The notes beneath the pieces are model-generated. The model was not told the origin of the DNA. It was given only the letters and a program-made list of their open reading frames with translations, and ran no database searches. From the NCBI GenBank assembly GCA_016711505.1, contig JADJSV010000013.1, forward strand, positions 1 to 20,139: a DNA stretch of 20,139 bases, written 5' to 3'. Below are positions 1-8,643 of this stretch, piece after piece (position 1 is the stretch's first letter; every line of letters starts with the position of its first letter). Both the position numbers and the translations under genes were made by a program. This DNA comes from Bacteroidota bacterium (GTDB taxonomy: Bacteria; Bacteroidota; Bacteroidia; AKYH767-A; 2013-40CM-41-45).

Positions 1-34
1 GGCTTCTTCTTCCATCTCTTTTGTGTACGAACAT
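1..34 (-). CDS. nrdA: Ribonucleotide reductase alpha subunit, N-terminal fragment (runs off the left edge)
   Basis: Only the first eleven codons are inside the window. Read on the minus strand from the ATG at 34, they give MFVHKRDGRRS. This resembles the usual start of class Ia ribonucleoside-diphosphate reductase large subunits (M-[FY]-V-x-K-R-D-G-R), which begins the ATP-cone domain. It lies about 190 bases downstream of nrdB on the same strand, the expected partner for a class I enzyme that makes deoxyribonucleotides. The identification rests on a very short peptide plus gene context, so it would be weak without nrdB next to it. Confidence 0.6.
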   Translation of the reverse strand, partial: MFVHKRDGRRS

Positions 35-223
35 TGCTGGTGGTGTTTTTTTTGGTAATTGGTAATGGTAATTGCAAGTGGGTAGCAGCACTACCACATT
101 TTGATAATATATTCCTTTATTCAATGAGAAATGGATGTTGAAGCATGTAACAATACCTAACATTTACCCACTTCGCTACTATTTTCAATGCATACTGATT
201 GCAAAATGAAAGTGCATTGCTTA
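35..223 (-). other. nrdB-nrdA spacer with GGTAAT repeat and a small hairpin
   Basis: No coding sequence is visible between the two reductase genes. The spacer holds three near-tandem copies of GGTAAT at 54-72 (ATTACC on the coding strand), just upstream of the nrdA start. It also holds an imperfect hairpin at 78-97 with a seven-pair stem, one bulged G and loop CAGCA. The hairpin has no following T-run on the minus strand, so it does not look like a terminator. The role is unknown, and the local error rate makes small repeats here unreliable. Confidence 0.35.
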
Positions 224-1201
224 CTAACACCACCACTTCAAACTACCAAAAACACCTTCGTCCAGCTTGAATAGATTCAACTGTTGCCGACCAACAGAAG
301 CCTTCTTTTGTATTCGCTCACCCGTTTTTCTGAAGAAGTTTGTTTTTCCTCGTAGGGAAATCATTTCCACGAAGTCAAACCGATTAGTGCTGTTGTAAAT
401 TTTATCACATCCAAGAGAAACAAGTAACGATCTGCAACGAATTCAATATACTGACACATCAGTTTAGCATTCATTCCGATCAATGAAACCGAACTGCATC
501 CGTAACGAATTCATGTTCGTTTTCAACTGCATCGCGATTATAGCGCTGAACAGTTCTTTCGGCAGTTTATTTCAAGCATACCATAAAGTAAACAATGGAA
601 ATCGCAATGCATTCCTTCGTCGCGGCTGATGAATTCATTGTTGGTACAAAGACCTCGCATCAAACCACGTTTTTCAACCAGAAAATTGACCAGAAAGATC
701 CTGAGAAGAAAAAATCTTCCACTGCTGCGAAAGCGATCAGACGTTCAGCAAAACTTCCGTTTTTTATCCAACGAAGCGCCCATTGTGCCTTTTTAGTAAC
801 ATGGCACTGTATCTATTGCATGTAACAAATGTGTTCTTTCTGCAGAGTCTTAATATAAGTATCGATGAACAATGAATACATCTCAGAATGGATGTTTTCC
901 ATCATGATCTGGAAACCGAAAAACAACGGGCTTCCGGAAGTTGAACTCGTTCATGAAGTTAATTGCAAGGTTTTCATTCACAATTTCCATCGCTGGCAGC
1001 GAAAAAAGAAAGCACGTGTTTAATGAAATGGCGTTCATCGTTCGACAGTTTTTCCCAATCTTTTGATCAGCCTGTAAATCGATTTCTTCAGCAGTCCAGA
1101 AACTCTGAACTGACTTCTTATACATTTCCAGATCTTTGGTAGTTGATCGGGAAAAGCACAAAGCGATCCTTGTTTTCTTCTAATAATATTTCTTTCTTCA
1201 T
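224..1201 (-). CDS. nrdB: Class Ia ribonucleotide reductase beta subunit (multiple frameshifts)
   Basis: This is the radical-generating small subunit of ribonucleotide reductase, a cytoplasmic di-iron protein that pairs with NrdA to make dNTPs. Reading from the ATG at 1201 and splicing frames gives MKKEILLEENKDRFVLFPI, then MYKKSVQSFWTAEEIDL, the hallmark start of the ferritin-like core. IVNENLAINFMNE and MMENIHSEMYSLFIDTYIK follow; the ExxH pair lies at 888-899, and the Tyr of the MY pair (876-878) is the expected radical tyrosine. Further on are LIGMNAKLMCQYIEFVADR and FDFVEMISLRGKTNFFEKRV. The tail FKLDEG resembles the C-terminal peptide that docks on NrdA. About 326 codons match family length. 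I count roughly ten frame changes, so the exact stop is uncertain: TAG at 224-226, or alternatives at 238 or 243. The breaks are probably sequence errors, because this gene is normally essential. Confidence 0.88.
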
Positions 1202-1790
1202 TTTTACTTTAAAAAAGCAGTTATTAAATTTTGTTAGTTCTAATTAGAGGTGACGATTCCTGCCTCTTTCTATCGGTTTTTTAAAATTTCCGCCGACCTG
1301 AAAGAGAAGTATTCTTTATCCTTTAAATTTCTTTGAATTATCGGTTTATTGACTCCCCGATCACTTGAACAAAATTCTTTTTTTTTAAAATCATACGCAA
1401 GCACATTCGTGTATATTTAATAAACAATTATGCACCCTGTATGTTTGTAAATCCGGATGTAAGCTCCAAAACCCTTATCAGACAAGCGTTTCAAGCGTTT
1501 GAACAGATTTTGTTTATAACTCGCACTTGCATTTTCATGTTTGGTATTGAGAACTCCAAAAGCAAAATTTTTTTGTTGATACTCAGAATAGATACAAAAT
1601 GTGGATAAAAAACGAAAAAAGTGAGAAGAAATTTATAACTAAGCACTGCTTTTATTAATAAAAGATCACTTTCTTTTTATATTTGGATTGAATTGGATTG
1701 AAAATCACTTTTCAGTGACAAAAGGAGATTTAAAAGAGTATTAATTAGCTGAACCTAAATTAACCTATTACCTACTATACTATTCCTACT
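1202..1790. other. Divergent intergenic region (about 590 bp), no gene seen
   Basis: This stretch lies between the divergent starts of nrdB (minus) and the M36 peptidase (plus). It is very AT-rich, with stops in every frame and no convincing protein. Visible structure is a tandem 9-base repeat, AAGCGTTTC then AAGCGTTTG (1484-1501), which also creates the palindrome TTCAA-GCGT-TTGAA (1490-1503). There is also a GGATTGAA direct repeat (1685-1702) and a short hairpin TCACT-TTTC-AGTGA (1705-1718). TATATTTG at 1678-1685 fits the Bacteroidota -7 consensus TAnnTTTG, but no matching -33 TTTG was found at the usual distance. The region must carry both promoters, but I cannot place them firmly. Confidence 0.5.
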
Positions 1791-4700
1791 ATGTTTAAGA
1801 AACTGAGTGCAGCATCATTCGTGATGCTTTTTTTTGCTATGCGGCTTTTGCCGGCGGAACTGCCAATCAAAATTCCGATAAGGAAGTTTACGGAAAAATT
1901 GTTGCCGATTATTTAAAGTTAAATCAATCGACATTAAATCTCACTGATGCAGATCTTGCAAACTGGTATTTGTCTGATCTCACTTTCAATCAGAAATACG
2001 GAACAACATATGCATATGTTCAGCAGACTGTAAATGGCGTGAAAATTTTCAACGCTGTTTCTTCTGTATGCATACGTAATGGAAAAGTGGTTTCATTTTG
2101 CAAAACGCATTTATCCAATGCTGCAGGAATTACAAATTCCATTCGCCTTTCGATTTCTCAACTTGATGGAATCCGAAAAGCTGCACAACATCTCAATCTT
2201 TCGTTTCAGGCTGATCCGAAAATGATCACCAACGATAAAACCACAAACAAATCAACTTTCACATCAGGTGGAATTTCAAGAGATGATATAAAAGTTGAAC
2301 TGGTTTTACAACCGGTCAATAATCGCCTTCGTTTAACTTGGAATGTAAACATTCATGTTTTAGATGGAAGTCACTGGTGGAATGTTCGTATCGATGCATT
2401 GAATGGAAATTATATCGAGAAAAACGACTGGACAGTAAGTTGTGAATTTGGAGAAACACCTTCAGCAACATCATCACAAGTTTCAACTCAAGAGTTCCAT
2501 TTCGGAATGCAGCAGCAACTACAACTTCTACATCACTGATTGGTTCATATCGTGTATTTCCATTTCCATTGGAAGGACCTTCTTTTGGTCCCATCCGTTT
2601 TATTGCCCGATCCTTCTGACGCAACAGCATCACCATTCGGATGGCATGATGTGAACGGTGTTGCAGGAGCAGAATATACGATCACACGTGGAAACAATGT
2701 TTATGCATACGATGACATAGCTGATCAGGATGCACCGGTACTTCACCAGATGGTACTGCTTCATTAGACTTCGATTTTCCTGCTAATCTTTTACAAGCTC
2801 CAAGTACATACACTGATGCATCGAACGTAAATTTATTTTATGTAAACAATATGCTTCACGATTACTTATATCATTATGGTTTCGATGAAGTTTCCGGAAA
2901 TTTTCAGGCATTCAATTACTCAGGAAATGGTTTAGGAGGTGATCATGTTGATGCAGAAGCACAGGATGGCGGCGGAACAAATAATGCCAACTTCTCAACA
3001 CCTGATGATGGTCAGAACGGTCGGATGCAAATGTATTTGTGGAGCGGTGTTGTGCAATCGACTCTTGTGATCAACAGTCCTGCCGGTATTGCAGGTTCAT
3101 ACAATGTAGTAGGCGCAGGATTCGGCCCTGCAATTTCTGTCCCGATTACTGACGACATAGTTCTGGTAGATGATGGAGCAGCTCCGAATACGGATGCATG
3201 TGAACCATTGGTAAATGGCTCAGCCATTTCAGGAAAAATTGCTTTACTCGACAGAGGTTCATGTAATTTCGTTGATAAAGTTTTGCAGGCTCAGAATGAA
3301 AATGCAGTTGCAGTAATCGTGATCAATAACGATCCAAGTTCACCTTTTTCAATGGGTGATAATGGAAGCGGAGCTACTGTTACAATTCCATCTGTAATGA
3401 TCTCTCAGGCTGATGGAAATATTATCCGTTCAGCGCTGAGTGGTTCAACAGTGAATGGAACATTAAATCCTTCCCCTTCAAGTGCAGTTCAGATAGATGG
3501 ATCCTTGACAATGGAATCGTAACTCATGAATATGGTCATGGAGTTTCTAACCGATTAACAGGAGGACCAAATAATTCTAATTGTCTTAGTAATGGAGAAC
3601 AAGCAGGAGAAGGCTGGAGTGACTGGTTAGCATTAATGTTCACACAAAAAGATGGTGACGATGGTGCTGATGCGCGTGGTGTAGGAACATTTGCACTTGG
3701 AGAGCCTACGAATGGACCCGGAATAAGAAGATATCCTTATTCGACAGATATGTCAATCAATCCTGAAACGTATGGATTTCTGGCCGCAAGTTCAGAGGTA
3801 CATAACGTTGGTGAAGTCTGGTGTACAGTTGTCTGGGACCTGAACTGGGCATTAGTTGATCAGGATGGATTTGATCCCGACTGGATCAACGGAACATCAG
3901 GTAACAACATTGCTATGGCTTTAGTCATGGAAGGAATGAAACTTCAGCCATGTGGTCCCGGCTTCTTAGACGGTCGTGATGCAATTCTTCAGGCCGATGA
4001 TAATCTGTACGGAGGAATTCACAAATGCATGATCTGGGAAGTTTTTGCGCGCAGAGGAATGGGCTTCAATGCAAGTCAGGGTAGTGCAAACACTGCAGGC
4101 GATGAGACAGAAGATTTTCTATCCCTCCATTCTGTCAGATTCCAATTGCTCCGCCTGTTGCTGAATTTACAAGTGATGTAACAACTACATGTTTTGGAAC
4201 AATCCGGTTTACTGATCAGTCAACAGATATACCTCAACAATGGTTGTGGGATTTTGGTGATGGACAAACTTCTATTCTTCAGAATCCAACTCATGTTTAC
4301 ACAAGTGCAGGAACATTTACGGTGATACTTACTGTAACAAATACTCTTGGTTCAGATGCAATAACGAAATCATCATACATTACTGTTACGATTGATCCTG
4401 CTCCTACTGTATCTGGTACAACTGCATTGTGTACAGCAGGAAGTACAACATTGACTGCAACGGTTGCATCCGGAAATCAGGCTGAATGGTATGACGCATC
4501 AAACAATCTTGTTTCAACTTCACTGGTATTTACAACGCCAATCTTAAATACAACAACTACTTATACAGTTCGCCAGGTTACACCTTCTGCATTGCAAAAT
4601 GTCGGACCGGCAGGACCAACAATTGGCGCAGGAAGTTATCACAATACATCATTTGAAGGCAGAGAGCTCTTCACAACATTTGCACCGATGCGATTGAAAT

Positions 4701-5536
4701 CAGTTTTTGTTGATGCAAGTGGTGCAACTGACAGAACATTTAATTTGTATAATTCTTCAGGCACACTACTTCAGTCGAGAACAATTAATGTTCCTGACGG
4801 ACAAAGTCGTGTAACATTGAATTTTGATATTCAGTCACCGGGAAATTATGAATTGGGTGTTGTTGCAGGAAGTGTACTGTATAGAAATACGACCGGCGCT
4901 AGTTATCCTTATACAATTGGCGGATTGGTTTCGATTACTTTAAGTAATTCAACTACTAATCCTGCAAATTATTATTACTATTGTTACGACTGGGAAGTTC
5001 AGGAATTACCTTGTTCAAGTTCACCTGCAACAGTGAGTGTATTGGTTGGAAGTGCTGTCAGTGACTTTACATACGCAGCTTTAGGACTTGATGTGGCATT
5101 CACAAATGCTGCAATAGGAAATGTTATTGTTTATTCATGGGCATTTGGTGATGGTAATACTTCCAATGCAGCCAATCCGAATTATACGTATGCTGCAGAA
5201 GGAACATATACCGTTTCATTGCATATTGAAACTTCAGATGGATGTTCGGCAGATTATTCAGAAACGATCACGGTTACATCGATAGGAATTGATGAAACGA
5301 ATGACGAATCTGTTATGATCAATTCGAAAAACAATTTACTCACTATAGAATTTGATCATCCGGCAAAAGACGCTACAATTAAAGTCGTAGATGCTTTAGG
5401 TCAGATCCTGATCAATGAAACATTCAACAAGGGCACAACATTCAACCGTACTTTGAATATTGCATCTTCCTATGTGATAGTTTCTGTTCATGAAGGTGAA
5501 AAAGTGTTAACGAAAAAAGTCCTTATAACACAGTAA
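1791..5536 (+). CDS. Secreted M36 (fungalysin-type) zinc metallopeptidase with PA, PKD and T9SS sorting domains (frameshifted)
   Basis: This is an exported endopeptidase of about 1,250 residues. It starts at the ATG at 1791 with a signal peptide (MFKKLSAASFVMLFF, continuing CYAAFAGG after a slip in a T8 run near 1830). A fungalysin/thermolysin propeptide (FTP) region follows at about 1970-2440, including YAYVQQTVNGVKIFN. The catalytic part includes NVNLFYVNNMLHDYLYHYGF, typical of M36. A PA domain is inserted at about 3190-3465. The zinc motif HEYGH is at 3525-3539, and the third ligand Glu of GEGWSDW is at 3609-3611. Next come a PKD domain (WDFGDG, from 4244), an Ig-like segment, a jelly-roll-like segment, a second PKD domain (about 5060-5275) and a T9SS C-terminal sorting domain ending KKVLITQ. 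Frame changes sit near 1830, 2503, 2607, 2742, 3504 and 4116; the one at 4116 is a missing T in a T-run. The likely role is degradation of external protein after export across the outer membrane. Confidence 0.92.
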
Positions 5537-5564
5537 ATAAATTCATTTTCCGAATTTTAGCAGA

Positions 5565-5598
5565 TCAAAAGGCCGTTCCCTCAGGAGCGGCCTTTTGA
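5565..5598 (+). terminator. Rho-independent terminator after the M36 gene
   Basis: A 15-pair stem begins TCAAAAGGCCG (5565-5575) and closes with CGGCCTTTTGA (5588-5598). It has one G-T wobble and the tetraloop CTCA, and is followed by TTTTAG. It starts 28 bases after the peptidase stop and ends about 50 bases before the next gene, so the M36 gene is probably a single transcription unit. Confidence 0.88.
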
Positions 5599-5651
5599 TT
5601 TTAGCATTAAATCCTGAACAAAAAAGTTATTACCTTTATAAAAAATAATTT

Positions 5652-7521
5652 GTGACGAAAAACATTCTCCTCTTCGTAATTTCATTCGTGACTTTTTCTG
5701 CCTGCACGAATTCAAAAAATAAAAATATGGAAACTCAAGAATTGATTGTGAAACAAGATCCGCATTCCTATGCCTGGTCAAATGAATCTAAGGTGACTCA
5801 TCTAAGTATGAACTTAGCTGTCGACTTTGAAAAAGATCCTGAAAGGGAAAGCCACACTGACAATTCAATCCGAAGCAGGAGCAAATAAGATTCATCTTGA
5901 TACAAAAGATCTGAACATTGAGAAGATCACTCTGAATGATTCTGATACTCCTGCAAAATTTACCTTAGGAAACCAGGATCGGTTTTTAGGAAAAGAGTTG
6001 ATCATTGAAATAGATTCAACGACGAAATTTATCACCATCAATTATTCTACATCTCCCGGAGCTGCAGCATTACAATGGTTGTCTCCACAACAAACGGCAG
6101 GAAAAAAACAGCCGTTTTTATTTACACAGTCACAGGCGATCTTAGCGCGTACATGGGTTCCGATACAAGACAGTCCGGGAATCAGGTTTACATACGAAGC
6201 AGTCATCCAGGTTCCGAAACAATTGATGGCAGCAATGAGTGCTGAGAATCCACAGCAGAAAAATGATTCGGGTATCTATCATTTTACAATGCCAAAACCT
6301 ATTCCTGCATATTTACTGGCACTTGCTGTTGGCGACTTTCTTTTTAAGCCACTGGATGCTCGCACAGGAGTGTATGCTGAACAAGTTACGATCGATAAAG
6401 CCATTCATGAATTTGCAGATCTTCCGCAAATGGTGAATGTGGCTGAAAAACTTTACGGCGATTATGCCTGGGAAGATATGATCTGATCGTTCTCCCGCCA
6501 TCATTTCCTTTCGGCGGTATGGAAAATCCAATGCTGACATTTGCTACACCTACAATTCTGGCAGGTGACAGATCACTTACTACACTTGTTGCACATGAAC
6601 TTGCACACTCGTGGAGTGGAAATCTAGTTACAAATGCAACGTGGGATGATTTCTGGATGAATGAAGGATTTACAGTTTACTTTGAATTAAGGATCATGGA
6701 AGAATTGTATGGAAAAGATTTTTCTGACATGCAATGCTTACTGGGACTTGAAGATCTCAAAGCAACTATTGCCGAACTCGGTGATACAAGTGCAGATACA
6801 CATTTAAAACTCAACCTGGCAGGAAGAGATCCTGATGATGGAATGAATGATATTGCCTATGAGAAAGGCCATTTTTTATTGCTACTGATTGAAAAAACTA
6901 TCGGCAGAGACCGATTTGATGTTTTTCTTAAAAACTATTTTCACAGTCATGCATTTGGAACAATCACTACAGAACAATTTCTTAAAGAATATAATTCAGA
7001 ACTGATAAAGGGAAATAGTGAGTTGGAGCAAAAAATTAATATCAATGAATGGGTATATAAACCCGGTCTGCCCAAAATTGCCCCATAGTTCATTCTGCCA
7101 AATTTGAAGCTGTAGCCAAAGAAGTTGAAGTATGGAAAAACAATGGAAAAGCGAAAAGAATTGAACACAAATGGCTATTCAACCTATGAATGGCTTAGAT
7201 TTTTAGCATTACTTCCTGAAAAATTGTCATCAGCACAGATGAAAGATCTTGACGAGACTTTTCATTTTACAAAAACCAGGCAATTCAGAAATTCTGTTTG
7301 CATGGTTGGAAAAATGTATCTACAGCAATTACGAACCTGCTTTCCCAACCCTTAAAGTATTTCTCACCGATGTTGGCAGAAGAAAATTTGTAAAGCCATT
7401 ATTTAGTGCGATGATCAAAACAGAAAGCGGAAGAAAAATGGCTGAAAATATTTACTCGTCTTCAAGAGAAAATTATCACACAATAACGCAAATGACAATT
7501 GATTCCCTTCTGGTAAAATAA
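5652..7521 (+). CDS. M1 family aminopeptidase, leukotriene A4 hydrolase type, lipoprotein (frameshifted)
   Basis: This is a zinc aminopeptidase of about 622 residues, close to the usual 610. It probably removes N-terminal residues from peptides in the periplasm or at the outer membrane. The GTG at 5652 opens a lipoprotein signal (MTKNILLFVISFVTFSAC, lipobox FSAC). After the N-terminal beta domain come the exopeptidase motif GGMEN (6513-6527) and HELAH (6594-6608). The third zinc ligand Glu follows 18 residues later in NEGF (6663-6665), and the catalytic Tyr of YEKG is at 6858-6860. The C-terminal helical domain of the LTA4-hydrolase type begins near WVYKPGLP and holds STYEWLRFL and KLSSAQMKDLD. 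Frame changes are near 5833, 6474, 7084, 7165 and 7274. No ATG in the correct frame was found nearer the signal peptide, so the GTG start is moderately sure. The gene is followed 21 bases later by a same-strand gene. Confidence 0.9.
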
Positions 7522-7542
7522 AAGTTACATTAAAAAACAAAT

Positions 7543-8057
7543 ATGAAGAAAGTAAAAATACTGTTTGCATTTATTCTGATGTCAATGGTTGCAAGTGCAC
7601 AAGACTACCAAACAGGATTAGGTTTCCGTTTAGGTGGGATTAATTCAGGAATAACTGTAAAACATTTTACAGGAAGCACATCAGCTTTGGAAGGTATAAT
7701 TGGATTTGCAAGACATTCAATATCGATCACCGGCTTGTATGAAAAGCATCAATCTTTTCCAAATGCGCCGGGATTAAAATGGTTTTATGGATTGGGTGGC
7801 CACGTTGGTTTTTTTCAAGGTGATTACCGTTATGGTGATTTTCGCTACTATAAATATAAAGGCAACAAGGTGATAGTTTATGATGACAAGTATTATACAA
7901 GTTCTACCTATCTGGGTGTAGATTTTATTATAGGTCTGGAGTATAAATTCACGGAGCCCCGATCACACTCGGATTGGATGTGAAACCTCAAATTGACATT
8001 GTACCAGGATTCTACGGCTACTTTGATGGTGCCTTATCATTTCGTTTTACGCTCTGA
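7543..8057 (+). CDS. Small exported protein, probably an outer-membrane beta-barrel (one frameshift)
   Basis: I do not recognise a named family. The protein is about 171 residues. It begins with a clear signal peptide (MKKVKILFAFILMSMVASAQ), then runs in alternating short hydrophobic and glycine/aromatic strands (YQTGLGFRLGG, GLKWFYGLGGHVGFF, YLGVDFIIGLEYKF). It ends SFRFTL, with the terminal aromatic pattern usual for small outer-membrane barrels. The frame changes near 7955: the upstream frame would stop at 7981-7983, but the next frame continues as APITLGLDVKPQIDIVPGFYGY to the TGA at 8055-8057. It lies between the M1 peptidase and an acetyltransferase on the same strand. Function is unknown; the barrel call is inferred from composition. 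Confidence 0.75.
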
Positions 8058-8098
8058 TACAATTTCAGATTATTATTGCGATTTCTTACATTTGAAGT

Positions 8099-8586
8099 AT
8101 GTTACAAATTCGTAAATCTACAAGTGATGATTTAAAAGCAATTTTAGACATCTACAATGAGGCTGTTTTGAATACAACAGCAACTTTCGACACTGCTGCA
8201 AGAACATTTGAAAAGCAATTGGAATGGTATGAAAATCATAAAGCCAATCATCCGGTTTTTGTTGCTGAAGAAAACAATGTTGTTGTAGGCTGGGCTTCCT
8301 TAAGTCCATACAGTGATCGTTGCGCTTATGATACCACCGTTGAGGTCTCTGTATATTCATCCAGATCATGGGGGAAAAAAATCGGTTCAAGTTACTGGAA
8401 GTAATTACACTTGAAGGTCTGAAAGTAAAAAATCATACTGTGATTTCGAGAATAACGAGTGACAATTTATCCAGTATTCATATTCATGAAAAGATCGGAT
8501 ATCGTCATGTCGGTACACTAAAAGAAGTCGGTGTCAAATTCGGAAAATTACTTGATGTAGAGATCATGCAATATCTTTACAAATAA
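8099..8586 (+). CDS. GNAT family N-acetyltransferase, phosphinothricin-acetyltransferase type (frameshifted)
   Basis: This is a cytoplasmic acetyltransferase of about 162 residues, close in length and motif order to the Pat/Bar (phosphinothricin N-acetyltransferase-like) group. It begins at the ATG at 8099 with MLQIRKSTSDDLKAILDIYN and continues EAVLNTTATFDT and VVGWASLSPYSDR. The acetyl-CoA binding stretch reads VEVSVYIHPDHGGKKIGSSLLE once frame changes near 8354, 8378 and 8392 are spliced; the G5A7 run at 8370-8381 is one site. The C-terminus holds NHTVISRITSDNLSSIHIHEKIGY and ends at the TAA at 8584-8586. The true substrate cannot be read from sequence; members of this group acetylate amino acids and their analogues. 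It is the last plus-strand gene before a strong terminator. Confidence 0.87.
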
Positions 8587-8595
8587 AAAGAATAA

Positions 8596-8625
8596 AAAAA
8601 GGGCGATAATTACATCGCCCTTTTT
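8596..8625. terminator. Bidirectional terminator between convergent units
   Basis: The stem AAAAAGGGCGAT (8596-8607) pairs perfectly with ATCGCCCTTTTT (8614-8625) around the loop AATTAC. A-runs before and T-runs after mean it can end transcripts from both sides: the acetyltransferase (plus strand, stop at 8586) and the M49 gene (minus strand, stop at 8644). Confidence 0.9.
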
Positions 8626-8643
8626 CTTAACAAATAAATTTTC

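Noticed and set aside
54..72. CRISPR or other repeat array from the GGTAAT copies
   Set aside because: There are only three 6-base copies without spacers of even length; no array is present anywhere in the window.
595..825. Plus-strand open frame of 76 codons
   Set aside because: It is antisense to well-recognised NrdB sequence and has no family features.
1678..1685. TATATTTG as the M36 promoter -7 box
   Set aside because: It matches TAnnTTTG but has no TTTG about 20 bases upstream, and such AT-rich matches are common by chance; kept only as a note in the intergenic entry.
1791..5536. Programmed ribosomal frameshifting in the split genes
   Set aside because: Breaks occur in nearly every gene including nrdB and hflX, at varied sites without slippery heptamers or downstream structures, and their number rises toward the window ends. 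Sequence error explains this better.
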